NCBI GenBank assembly: GCA_024138015.1
Contig: JAMXBB010000010.1
Location: forward strand, 82,216,658 to 82,280,657
Reading direction: 5' to 3'
From: Lumnitzera littorea
Lineage: Eukaryota > Streptophyta > Magnoliopsida > Myrtales > Combretaceae
DNA length: 64,000 nucleotides
Below the pieces are notes generated by a model. The model searched no databases and was not told where the DNA came from. It worked only from the letters and a program-made list of their open reading frames with translations. The stretch's first letter is position 1. The number at the start of each line of letters is the position of its first letter. This document shows, one piece after another, positions 34,351 through 46,589 of the stretch. Made by a program: the position numbers and the translations under genes.

Positions 34351-35717
34351 AGAGACCGTCAAGAGAGCTAGCCACTTAAACCTTTTGAATTTAGGGTTAT
34401 CTTTTGAAATACTCCCATTAAGTTTTATTTTCTTATAAATACCTTTATTTGTAAATATTTGTGCTTACCTTTTTCCTACCATTAACATTTGAGATTAAAC
34501 TGAGGGTAAGGTGTTTGATTATTAAATCATAAATGTATAATAGATAGAGTCAAAGTCAAATTGTCCCAAGACCCTAAGAGGGAGGCCATTGTATAAATTT
34601 CAAATGTTGTGGAGTAACTACCTTTCGAGACTGATTAGGCTACCCCACTTAAGTTTTAATGTGATCAAGGAGCTGTTTCTTCAAAAATGCATGAAGTCAC
34701 AAAACTTGAAGAACTTTAGAACTTACTTTGATTGCATACATAAACCTTTGGACTAGCAAATAGATAATAATGGGGCATGCTAACCAAGGGTTTTTATTAT
34801 GTTAGATTTCTATTTTATCCATGTAAATTTCATGTACATTAGTAAATTTGTAATTTTCCCTATACTTTATATTTCCTTGTAAGTTACATCCTTACACATA
34901 TATCATTATCTATTTTAGGTTTATTGTAAATTCCATTTCCATGTAACATTTTCCATTTCCTTGTAATTTCAAATTTATTATAATAATGAAATTCTGATGT
35001 AGTTGTAACCCTATAAACTTAATATTGTCGTATTTTTATGTAATCATCAGTGATTTGCATCTATATGTCTTCATTTTACTTTTTTTTTTCCTTATCTTTA
35101 TTCATTCATAAATATTCATACTTTTTATTTAAGTCTTGATTCTCAAAAAATTTGGTTCACAAATAATCAATTTGCCACCCCATAAAATATTTCATTGCTC
35201 TCAAAACTTATTCTTAAATAATTAAAGGTAAAAAAAAAAAAAAAAGAAGTAAAGAAAAGGAAGGATCATATTAATCTCGCTTGTAAAATAATTTTTAGGT
35301 AGTTGCCATTTGACTACTTATTAAGCTATTATTCTTCAAGTCAGAAATATTCAGTCTTTCGTATAATTTTCACATTGTAAATAGTCTTCCTCATTTAAAA
35401 CAAATATGATTTAGAAATGATCATTAGTTCCATTAAATAATGATTGAGCATAAATGTTATGCTCCTTTCCATTGCTCATTTCTTGTATGCTTCATTATTT
35501 ATTCTTTACTTAGTATTCTTCCTTCATAAATAAATCCTTCAATAGCATTAATTTAACTATTATCAAATAACAGTTTTTACCTAATGAAAGAAATGTAAAT
35601 AAATCTGGGAGGCTTGTAAATAGAATTATAAGTGAACGCACCCATCCTCATTTGTAAGTTAATAACTCAATCTTTGTAAAATGAAGTCTTCTCTTCACAT
35701 TTGTGTTTTTCAATTTA

Positions 35718-35720
<3 letters not shown>

Positions 35721-35758
<38 letters not shown>

Positions 35759-35774
35759 AAAAAAAAAAAAAAAA
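35721..35774. repeat. CT microsatellite followed by poly(A)
   Basis: About 17 CT units (35721-35755) directly followed by A19. Confidence 0.85.
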
Positions 35775-35839
35775 GAAGAAAAAATGGCTAACAATTACAT
35801 ATTCTTATAAGGTGATCTAACATATGCCCTAATGGGAGG

Positions 35840-36075
35840 AAGGCCCATGATTGGCCCATTAAGGTAGCCAACACAAACCCTTGGCCCATTAAGGCAGCCC
35901 ACCTAAACACAACCCCCCCAACCTATAAAGCCAGTTACCCAACACAAACCTTCGACCCTTTAAGATAATTAATCTAAACACAAACCCCTAACCCATCATG
36001 GCAATCAATCCAAATACGTACCTCTAGCTTGTCAAGGCAACTGAACCAATAAAAACCCCCGGTTTGTTAAGTAAA
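35840..36075 (+). repeat. Minisatellite of about 45 bp units
   Basis: About five diverged copies containing AACACAAACC-TT-GGCCC and ATTAAGGCAGCC. Confidence 0.65.
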
Positions 36076-37289
36076 TCAAGCATAACCATAAAACCTTTCC
36101 TATTAAGAAATTGAGTCAAAATATGAATTTAGATAAAACTTCAATCTCATTAAAGATGACTAATATGATTAAACATAAAGAAGCCCCACTCTGAGTTTAT
36201 CCCTTGGTCCAGATAAAAAGGTGATTCAAAACTACCCTACCTTAAACATGAAGTTTAAAGGATATTAATACTAGCCTACTAAACTCTAAAGAACCATGCT
36301 AGTATTTGCAGAATGAATCAAGATCAAGCAAAAGAAGAAGAAGAAGAACCAAGGGCCATCTAGCCTATAGATTTAGGGCAATTGTCTTGTTAAGCCATTA
36401 GAAGCTCAAAAGGTCCCTCAAGACATGATCATACTTTAGGAACATACCATCAATAGTGTTAAATTAAAAGGCCAAACCAATTAGACTAGGGTAGGTGGAC
36501 ATAAGAGAAAGCCATCATGTAGAATAAGGTATCATTGATGAAAGGTGTCTTTTCACATTAGGGCATTTCAAGAGATTGGGGGCCAAGTCAATTTCCACCC
36601 TTGGGCAAATTAATACATACTCTTACCTAGGGAAATGGTAACTTACTATTAAATGGTTTAAAATGAAAAAGGGTAAACTATATTTTACATACTAAACTTT
36701 AAATACTTTAAGAGTTAAGTGACTTCATGGTGAGGATTTTTAGACTCATTGCTTAAAGGAGGTCCATTTTGAACTTGATACGTAGATCAAAATAAAGTTA
36801 GACATTCATTTTCAATTTCCCAAACATAATTATCCTATGCATTCCCATTAAGCCTATTCAAGGAGTATCTTAAAAACTAAATCATGTTAAGAATTATCAC
36901 ATGATGAGGCAATTCCGAGATTAGGGTCATTAATTAGGAGTAAGAATTAAAATTGGTCTGTGTTTGCTCTAATGGCATCGATTTAAAAATGATTTTTATT
37001 TTTGATGATTTATTCTCTCTTAAACAAAGAAGAGCTTATAAGAACCTTATACACATAATCCAAACACTTTGGGAAGACAGTTACTTTTTAGGCTAAAAAA
37101 GTGAAAGGGGTGAGAAACAACAAGAGGGTAAGGCAAAGTAAAAAAGAAGAGAGAAAAAAAAAACAGAAAAAAAAAAGGAGGAAAAGAAAAAGAAAAAGCA
37201 AAGCCTGGACATTAGGCTTGAATGCAATGAAAAAGCCTAAAAGGTATATCCTCCTAATAAGGGTAGCAAACTTGAACATCTCCACCCCT

Positions 37290-37475
37290 TAAGCCATTCT
37301 GAATCACATTCTGAGCCCCAAAACACAAATTCTTCATACCCATTCCAAATTACACTCTAAATCACAAAAACAAAACCTCCTTTCCCATCCTAAATTACAA
37401 ACACAAGACCTCCTCACCCATCTTGAGTCACAAACACAACATCTCCTTACCCATCTTAAATCACAAATGCAAGGC
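37290..37475 (+). repeat. Minisatellite of about 40 bp units
   Basis: Four or five copies containing CCCATC-TAAAT-CACAAAC and ACACAAGACCTCCT. Confidence 0.6.
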
Positions 37476-38369
37476 TACCCTACAAACAATACTACGCATA
37501 CTCAATAAAAGCTCTTCTAATCATAAAGAGTAACTAATCTTAAATAAAAATTATTTTTAAAACTAGGGCAAGCATACTTTTGGTTTTTCCTAAAGGGCTC
37601 TTAACTACTCATCCCAAGGTAAATAAGTAATTTCTTTCAAAATAAGCCCTTTTATTAATCCCTCTTAAAACCATTTAACCAAAAGCCTAATTTACAATGC
37701 TAAATTGAAAAAGGAGCTAACAAATTGATTAAGGCATATTACTTTTAAATAAGGCCATAATTTTTGGGATAGTAGTCAAGATTCAAGAGTGAAATTTGAA
37801 CCGAGAGTATGTAAAGAAGTCTTCTTTGACTTAACTAATCATGAGTTACCGTTTCCATAGGAAAGAGATATTCAAGGCCCTACCAGGAAGTTCAACATAT
37901 TAGAAGATATTTTCAAAGACTAAGAAGATTATAAAATGCCCCCACATGGTTACTATGGAAGGAAATGGTTTAGTATATGGCTCTTGCTTCTTAATAAGAA
38001 TTTGTACCCATTAGAAAACTTTCGAAAAAAAAAAAAACCAATGAAAAAAGAAAGAAGAAAGAGAGAGAGAAGGTAAAGGCTTTTTATAAGCTTCTCTATC
38101 CATTTTTAAATCCATGTCGACCTTAGTGGCTAAGCTTTTAAGCCAAGTCATTTGCTTTCTTCCAATGTGATTACACCTTTAAAGTTGACCCTATTACTTT
38201 AAGTTATCCTCCCTGATGTAGTTTTCCTCATGATTGATGTCCGCTAACATTTTCCAAATTAGAGGACTTTATCCCTAGTGCCTAATCTATCCTAGATAGC
38301 TTTCAATTAACAAATTCGTTTTCACAAAGTTTTCCAAGATGGTAACATCACCCCTATTGCTTCTTTGAT

Positions 38370-38640
38370 CATCCTTTAGGGTTTTAAGCCATCCTATAGG
38401 ACACTTTCCTTCCCTTAATCATTTCCTATAGTACTAACCAACTCATAGAGCGTTATCCCTTCTTACATTTTCCTTTAGGGTTTTAGCCAATTTATAGGGT
38501 GCTTTCCTTTCACCAATCTCTCTTTAGATTTTAGTCAACTGCTCTCTCTTTGTCGATCTCTCTTAAGGTCTTAACTAACTTATAGGCGCTTTCCCTTTCC
38601 AACCAACTTTCAGGATGTAGCTAGCAAAAGGAGCACTTTT
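38370..38640 (+). repeat. Minisatellite of about 70 bp units
   Basis: Diverged copies containing TTTAGGGTTTTAGCCAA, TTATAGGG-GCTTTCC and CAATC. Confidence 0.55.
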
Positions 38641-38648
38641 CTTACTTA

Positions 38649-38820
38649 GGTTAGTCAGCTCAAAGGAGTATGACTAGGTTTCAAATCAATCTCCTACTCA
38701 AGATTGTTAGTCCTCTAAAGACTCTCCTACCTAAGTTAATTATCTCAGAGGAGTATGACCAAGTTTTAAATCAATTTCCCATTTAAGGTTGCTATTTCTC
38801 TAGAGATGCTCCTACTTAAG
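38649..38820 (+). repeat. 85-bp minisatellite, left part (2 copies)
   Basis: Units begin GGTTAGTCAGCTCAAAGG; starts at 38649, 38734 and 38819 give an 85-bp period. The third unit is cut after two bases by the insertion starting at 38821. The same array continues at 43666. Confidence 0.8.
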
Positions 38821-39062
38821 TGTTAGGTTTTAGGGTTGCAAAACACATATTTGCATAGTATTTTTTTTTAACCCTATTCGCCTTAAGATCCATACGTATC
38901 AATTAAAGTGAGAGGTAAAGTAAAACTTATCTTCTTTGATGGCTTAAGAAATTCACAAGTAGGTGGATTTGTAAGCGCCACAAGACGTAAATACTCTTTA
39001 TTGATATCTACAAATAAATGAACTTACTCAAACAAGTTGTAGTATGCTAGCACTACGTAACG

Positions 39063-39070
39063 TATTTATA
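39063..39070 (-). promoter_or_regulatory. TATA box in the minus-oriented LTR-like edge
   Basis: TATAAATA on the minus strand, about 240 bp before the putative LTR end at 38821. Confidence 0.35.
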
Positions 39071-40555
39071 TTTGTCCAAGAAACCTCTTGCAATCTCTCG
39101 TGTTTTTCTCTCCATTTAAGTATGCAAATTTTCTCTACAATTCTAATATTAACAACAAGTGTTAGTGTAACCTTAATAGAGAGCCGGCTCTATCGATATA
39201 CAGAGGAGCAATAATATCTCCTTAAAGATATTAAAAGATATATTGCGAGATATTAAAGAAATTAATAATATCTAATATGTTATCTTATTATTTATTATTA
39301 TTTTCCTCCAAAATAATAAATGTCATTATTTATTATTCTCAAACTAGTTAAAAATAATAAATATTTCAATAATTCTTGTAGCTCGTTTAGTTCGTTCTTT
39401 GTGTGTGACCTTGTAGGTTCACCTAATATTGGCAATAGGCTTAAAAATCCTTTTTTGGATCCTACAAGACATTAATGGCCTTTAGCGAGACATTATGTCT
39501 ACCTAAATTAAGTAAAGGTTAGAGATCCAACTCTATCTATTGAACAGTGAATTATTTAATCCCTTTGTCACATGATATATAATGATTAAACATAAGGTGT
39601 GAATCAAGACACTTTTTGTGAGACTCTACAAAAACTAGTAATTAACTCATAATTGATTGATTTTGAAATGGTTTGTAAATCTTCTCTTCATTAGTAGATT
39701 AAAAGCATCCATAGGTATTGGGATTTTTGAATTATACTTAGACTAAATATATAATTATATAAATTAATAAAAAATAAAATGAAAAATTTAGTGCTCGAGA
39801 CACACTCTAGAAAATATGATTTATATTAACTTAGATTGATGTTCATGACTAGGTAATTAAAATTAAAATAAGTAATTGTATTGTTTTAATATTTCAAATT
39901 AAGCTCATTTATATGCAATTTTCTTAAAAGTATTAAGTTTATTAAGTCTAATCACTGTAACATAAAGTTTCATAATTTTATATATAGTTTATAATAAATT
40001 TTTTGAAATTAACTATGTGCTCTTAATAATTAATATTAGTAAATAAAATTATATATAAGATATATATGAATAAGTCTCAAATAATTAATGGAACCTATCA
40101 ATATATATATATATATATATATATATTAAAGAAAATTTTATTTAGAGCCTTATCTCAGAATGTAAGACTAATGAAAAATTAGTACTAAATATGACCAAAT
40201 GGTAATATGAGTCCTCAAGAAGTTATAAGGAATAATCTTGTAAAGTTGGATTTCAAAAATAAGTTAAAGTACAACCAATATAAATTATAACACAAAGTTT
40301 ATTAGGTTAAATTCTAATTGGTCTAGAAATAGAAATTTTAGATTAGGTGTCTACTATTTTTAAAATATATTATAAAATTTTATAAATGATAAATCATAAT
40401 AAAATTATACTTGATAGATCATGTGAAATTGGACCAATACGGAAAAGAAAAATAAATAAATAAATAATGTGTAACCTCCTTGATTAAGGCGATGAATTCC
40501 CCTTATAAATATATAGCTATCAAGCCATTTACGAAAATAGCATTTGACAATTAGA

Positions 40556-40648
40556 AAGAGGGAGAAGGGGAAAGAAAGAAAGAGAGAGAGAGAGAGGATA
40601 GGAGAGGAAGAGAGAGAAGGGAAAAAAAAAAAAAGAAGAAGAAGAAGA
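40556..40648. repeat. GA-rich microsatellite and purine tract
   Basis: About 90 bases almost entirely of purines on the plus strand, including AGAGAGAGAG and AAGAAGAAGAAG. Confidence 0.8.
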
Positions 40649-43600
40649 CAAAGTGATTAGAAGGTATAATTTTTTTTATATTTGATATTTTCAAGTAATC
40701 TCATTTTTATAATTATAAGTGTTACTTTATAATTATCTTATAAATTGATATATAATAGTCTTACAGGAGATATATCCATAATCTCGTTATTTTCCTAAAT
40801 AGAATATTTTATCTATATAATTTCATAAATTTCTATTTTTTTGAATTTTAAACTTAGAATATTAATAACTATAGAACTTATATATTGTTAGTATCAATTT
40901 TCAAAATGAGTGAATCTATAGTAATAATATTTTATCGGAACTATTAAAATTGAATTTTATAAAATTTAGTTTGATTAAGTGTTGGGGTATTTTTGTTTGT
41001 AGATTTAGGGAAAAATATTAATTTGATAAAATTAGATCTTGGGATATATTGTTTTTAAGAAATCACTAAACCTAAGTTAATTTTCACTTTTGTTTTAAAT
41101 AATTTTAATATAGTTTTGAGTCCAAAATTTTTGTGTATATTGTTTAGGATATATATTACATTCCTATGAAGAGTTTTTCTTAAAAATTAATTTTCCAAAT
41201 TTTTACTTATTTTTGGACCTTAAAATAATAAATAAAAGGTAATTTTTAGACTTATTTTTTTTATTTAATGTTAAATTGATGAAAATCCGAATTTAGGGTG
41301 TATTTTATCATCTTGAAATATTAATTGCTTATGGGAGATGGTATTTGTATTGTTGGGAATGTTAGGTATGTGTATTATGTGTAAGTTGTAATAAGATGGA
41401 ATAGGTGAAGGTAGGAAGTTAAATGGATGGAATGAATAAGGTTAAATTGATAATATTACAATATTAGAAATATAATATAAATTTGATTTAGGATATAAAT
41501 TTAGGAAATTGTGTTACAAATGTAGGGTATTCTTACATCAAAAGCAAATTCGAAAGTTAAATTAGGAGTAAAGTGTACTATACAAACTAAAATACTAATT
41601 AAGAGCAAAATAGGAAACTTAAGATACCAACATAATTAGATAAACATCATATATCGGATCAGGAAGAGTTCCTAGGGTTTTCATATAAAATTGTAATAAG
41701 AAGCTAAATTAAAACCTAATTTAAGAACTGATTCAGAAATAGAATCAGAAATTAGTTTAGAAATAATTCAATTATAATCAATATAAAACTTAAACAATTC
41801 AATAAAATTATAATTTTAAACTAAAACTAACGATTTAAAACTTATATTTATATATATGAGTATAAATACTAAAATAATATTTATAATATAGGAGCAAACG
41901 GCGACAATCCAACCTTACATCAAACTTGAGTGAGCAAATCGGAGACTTAAAAAAAATTTAGCATCAATACAATACTGTATTTCGAAATACTGTTTTATAC
42001 CTAGTTATGCTTGTTTGTTAGCTTGATTGTGCATATGCCTATGAGTGCGCGTTTCTAAGTTTAATTATATGATTCTAATTGATGCTCTAAACTTAATTTT
42101 TTGTTTTGCATGAAATGATTGAATACCTTAAATTGGACTTAATTAACTATATGACTTAGAAATCAAAATCTAACATGCATTGCAACCCATTAGGGGAAAA
42201 CGTTTAAGATTCTCTAACCAAATACCGACGTCTTTGAAAGGGATAGCGTTGAAGCATAATGATCCCTTCTTCATCTTTAGTTGAACTAAGTGACAAAAGA
42301 TGAGGTTATGGTAAAGGTAAAGGCAGTGGTTCAAAAGTAGTCACGGAAGGAGTAGTGCCTCCATTGAACAAGCTTGGGCTTAGTCATGAGCTGTTAAAAT
42401 GTACGCCAAATTCTTTAACCTAGTTTAGAGCAAGTATAATTTCTCTAATTTTACAATGGACCAAAAAAACGTCATGTGATGGCATTTGTATGTTGCATTG
42501 CATTTAAATAACTAGATGATAACCCTACTTGTCCTTGATGTTTGGTCTAATGTCTCCATCCCAACTTACTAAGTAGTTGGTTGCTCACATTCCCTATAGA
42601 TGTTATTATAGGTGCTAACTAAGCAGCAATAGTATATCTATCCTAAAGCTAGTTACTATTAGATTCTAGGGAATGAGGATGTAAAACTAATGATCAATTA
42701 CATTTTTGAGGTTTTAGTAAATCATGTAACATTACTTGGAATATTGGAATCTTAGTATGTGTTTTTCATACTTACACATGCAAATAACATATTTAGTTTG
42801 TAAACTATTTCCTCAAAGTAGAGTAGTCGTAGACACATTGCGTAAATCAAGTTTAAGATAGCGGCTATACGATCGGTTTCTACCCTAAAACGGTTTTCAC
42901 AGTGGGACTGTTATGACTTTACCATTTTGAGGCGTAACGCTCTTATGTAGTTTAATCACTTGTTTCTTCAATCTAAAATTTGACTGACTTAGACAAATAA
43001 CATTGATAACTCCTTATCAAATTCATTTGAGTACTCTCATGCATTTTCTTAGTCTTACTATTCAAAAGGGTATAAAAGATATTGCTCTCAAATTAATGAG
43101 ATGGACAAATTCCTTCACACACACTCATATTCCTCCATACAATTTATTTCATATACAATCATAGTCTTATAATCATCTGGTTAAAAATGATAAGGAACTG
43201 GGTCAAAACATAGAAGTTACTATGTAGGTATCTATGGTGTCATTAGGTCAAAGAACTAAAATAATATTACAACGAGTAATACTTATCAAATTGATCCATA
43301 CAATACTCTCATGATGGGTAGATCCAACACAATGTACTCTTACATGTATCTGTGCTAAATTGAAATTTCATATCCATAATCAACAAAACATGATAATCAT
43401 TTAGCTAAATACTAGTCTTAATTCATTATTGTTCCATATAATGAGTAATTAAGGATATTTTAGAATGATGTTCTCATCACCTTATGGTTTTAGTATTAAA
43501 GTCATGCACTTTAATGACATAAGGAAAAACAAATATTCAAAGAATCCTTTTATTATGTTAAAAGGTCGATAATATCATAATAAATAAAATGACCCATATC

Positions 43601-43665
43601 ACAAAGAAAAATAAACACTTAAATAACATCAAATCCATATGGCTTAAGGTACATCACCAGCACTA

Positions 43666-44035
43666 GGTTAGTTAACTCAAAAAAGCACAACCAAGTTTAA
43701 AATCAATATCCCATTCAGGGTTGTTAGTCTCTAATTGACACTTCCACTTAGGTTAGTCAACTCAGAGGAGTACGACTAGGTTTCAAATCAATCTCCCATT
43801 CAAATTGTTAGTCCTCTAGATACGTTCTTACTTAAGTTAGTTAGTTCAAAGAAGTACAACCAAGTTTCAAATCAGTCTTCCATTCAAATTGCTAGTCCCC
43901 TAAAGATGTTCCCACCTAAGTTAGTTAGTTCGAAGAAGTACAACGAGGTTTTAGATCAATCTCCTGTTAAAGTTTACTAATCTCCTAAAGACGTTCCCAC
44001 TTAGGTTAGTTAGCTCGGAAGAGCACTATCAAGCT
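43666..44035 (+). repeat. 85-bp minisatellite, right part (about 4.4 copies)
   Basis: Unit starts at 43666, 43751, 43835, 43919 and 44004, giving an 84-85 bp period with the same sequence as 38649-38820. Confidence 0.85.
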
Positions 44036-45330
44036 TGGTTTTTTACCTTTCTAGTTCTTTTTAAAAATTAGGTCTTCTCTAAACCAATCAATACTAAACC
44101 CTACCCATTTAATACCAATTCTCGACTAGGGTTTAAAGAAAACCGTTTCTTTTTGTTTTGAAAACAATTTTAGAGTTGCCACCCGACCAGAGTTAGGAAA
44201 GATAGTTAAGTTATAACCGATCCAATTTGTTGGATTGGTTATAACTTAGCTACTAATCTAATGATTAAAACCAATTTTACAAAACAGTTTTTTTTAAACT
44301 AGAGAATCCAAATTCGAGAGTTAGGAATTTTAGACCCTTATGGGTACCATTGACTTTTTAAAATTAGAATTAAACTTAAAAATCACCTTTTAATTTTGAA
44401 AGATAGAATTTGGCTATTGGTTACTATAATTAGATAAAAAATAATCTAAACTAAAGTAAAAGGAAAATTAATCTTTTTAATTTTTATCGTCGCCCCGTAG
44501 TTACTTACGTACCCGCTATTTGCGATCAGATGTATGTAGTTCTTTTTGTAAAAACTTTAGTGGGTTGAGTTCGTTTTAATTTTGAAAACGATTGAGTTTA
44601 CATTTTACTCAATTTGATTTATTTAATGAAATTTATATAAATAGAATGTCCTAAATTGAATTTTTTTATTTTTTATTTTTTGGAAAATTCTAAAAGATCC
44701 TAACTTTAAAAAGAATCCAATTATTATATATTTTTTTATTTTGGAAAACCTGATTTTCTAAGTGTTAAAAAACAATCCTTATTCCTTAACTTATTTACTT
44801 ATTTATTTTTATTTTTTATTCATATATTTTTTATCATCTTATTTGTTATTCTATTTTATCTACAAATAAATAAACTATTTTTTCTTTTCTCTTTTTCTTT
44901 TTTTCCTTTTTTCTTTTTTTTTTTTATTACATTTACAATTACAATTTAGAAACAAATAAAAATAACATAAATATAAATGATAAATAAAAAAAAAATCAAT
45001 TTCGGATTGGAGGAGGGTCAAACCAAGGGAAGACTTAGGCACACGAGTCAGTTTAGATCTTGGGTCAGGTAGCAAGTTGGAGCTCAGATCGGGTCGGGCT
45101 TCTAATGTCTTCAACAACAACATCGGTAGAAGGCGAATAAAGGTGATCTGGTGGCCAAAGTGAGCAGGAAAGGGGGGATTTGTGATTTTCTTATTGGGGT
45201 TATGGGAGATAGGGAAGATGCCATGGTGGTTAGAGGTCGTTTGGGTGGTGGTCGGAGATGAGTAGTAGCAGTGGTGTAGCTTAGCATTGTGTGGTGGTTA
45301 CTAAGGGTTAAGGGGTATATTAGGTCTTTG
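44036..45330 (-). repeat. Tat/Ogre-type LTR fragment, minus orientation
   Basis: At 44491-44550 it has the family signature (on the minus strand GAACTACATACATCTGATC then GGGTACGTAAGTAAC) in the same orientation as the LTR at 58832-61027. It also has GGTGGCAACTCTAAAA near 44165. Its end is lost at the junction with the minisatellite and its start is cut by the Athila-type LTR near 45330. Minus-strand frames at 44875-45347 are LTR leader sequence. Confidence 0.5.
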
Positions 45331-46571
45331 ATATCAGGCAAGTGCACCTATCAATTTTAATATAGCGGATGTGAGTCCGAGTCAATCCCTTAGAGACTTC
45401 GAGTACTAATATTAACCTTATCTTTATTATCTAACCGGAAAATTGTGATGGGTTGAATGAATTAAGAATACTAAAATTAACAAACTAACCTAATTATGAG
45501 ACTTGATTAAGCAATTTAGAAAGTGATAAAATTAAGAAAGACTTCAAGAAAGCAAATAATGTATTTAGGAATTATTTCCCCTAGTGTTTAACATATGACC
45601 GCTTAAAATATATCTAATTCAATCTCTATTATTCTTGATCGGAGGAATTCACAATTAAAGTTAACACCTTTCTTGAGCATATTAACCCTAATCCTAAATT
45701 ATTTATCGGAATCTCTTCACTTAATAATATAATTTAGAATCGTATTAATGTATAATGAATTCCCATACAAAAGAACAACTTTTCGAAAGAAACATGTATC
45801 TTATCTTTAAGTATACATGTAATTCTCTCCAATTATGTCAAGATCTCATTACACATGTGATTTCTCAATCATCATGCATAATATCATAGATTAATACTTT
45901 AGAAATATCAATTAACAATTAAATAACATAATTGAATCAAGAAAAGATAGAAATTTTATTGAAAATTATCAATCAATCTAATAGTCACATGAAACCCTAG
46001 GTTCCATAATCCTAAATACAAGAATCTTAAGTTATTGTAATGAAACTAAAAACGAATTCCAACAAAATCAAGAAATAAAACATGAAAAACCCCTTTTTAT
46101 TGATGAAAAATCTCTTCAATCTTGAAGTTGGGTGTTACTTTCGTCTTTTTCTCCTCCTTCTCTTTAAGTCTCTTCTCTTTTTAAATGTCTAATCTCCTGT
46201 GTGAAACCCTAATATGTCTTTTTATAATGTATTGTAAGGTTTCCTTTTTCAACACCAGACACAGCCTGGGACACAGTCGTGTCCCTAGGCCGTGTAACTT
46301 TCTGACGTTGGCAAATCTTCCTAGATGGATATAGCCTGTGGACACAGTTGTGTCCTAGACTGTGTAACTTCAAAACTTCATAACTCATTCATTTGAACTC
46401 CAAATTGAGTGAAACTTGATTCCTTTTCTTCATTTTCAATCTAAGAATGCGTTCAAATCTTGAAATCAAAATTTTACTCAATTAAGTATCAATTTCTTTA
46501 AAGAAAACCAAATATGTAAGGCAAATACTATAAAATCACCATGTGAAATGTATTTAAAATAAGAGTTATCA
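45331..46571 (-). repeat. 3' LTR of an Athila-type element
   Basis: The minus strand starts TGATAACTCTT directly after a G-rich polypurine tract, and the far end reads GGTGCACTTGCC, as in Athila-group LTRs. It contains two copies of the palindromic CTGGGACAC--GTGTCC motif (46260-46365). The exact 3' end is uncertain. It belongs with the ORF-1 pseudogene at higher coordinates. Confidence 0.55.
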
Positions 46572-46574
46572 AAC

Positions 46575-46583
46575 TTCCCCACA
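46575..46583 (-). other. Polypurine tract of the Athila-type element
   Basis: GTGGGGAAG on the minus strand, three bases before the LTR start at 46571. A related TGAGGACAATGTAC...GTGTGGGGAAAGG stretch lies at about 47712-47752. Confidence 0.55.
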
Positions 46584-46589
46584 CTTGAG

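Larger units (their letters stand above)
34336..38820 (+). mobile_element. Internal region of a pol-less Tat/Ogre-type element
   Basis: It follows the PBS at 34337. No gag, protease, reverse transcriptase or integrase motif was found in 4.5 kb. The block 36550-36930 aligns with the reverse complement of 55960-56350 in the minus-strand Tat/Ogre element (shared CTTAAAGGAGG, TTGAACTTG, CATTCATTTT and ATTAGGGTCATTA), which fixes both family and orientation. Four different tandem-repeat zones follow the pattern of Tat/Ogre 3' UTRs. It is probably a deleted or non-autonomous copy. Confidence 0.55.
38821..43661 (-). mobile_element. 4.84-kb insertion splitting the 85-bp array, origin unresolved
   Basis: It begins TGTTAGG and ends AGCA, so it has TG/CA ends, and the flanks (TTAAG and CTAGG) could be a decayed 5-bp TSD. 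On the minus strand it has a TATAAATA at 39063-39070 and leader-like DNA running to an end CCTAACA, suggesting the left edge is the end of a minus-oriented LTR. No protein motif is recognisable and the two edges are not alike, so it may be a mosaic of several LTR fragments. It holds a TA tract (40101-40125) and a GA-rich tract (40556-40648). Confidence 0.4.
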
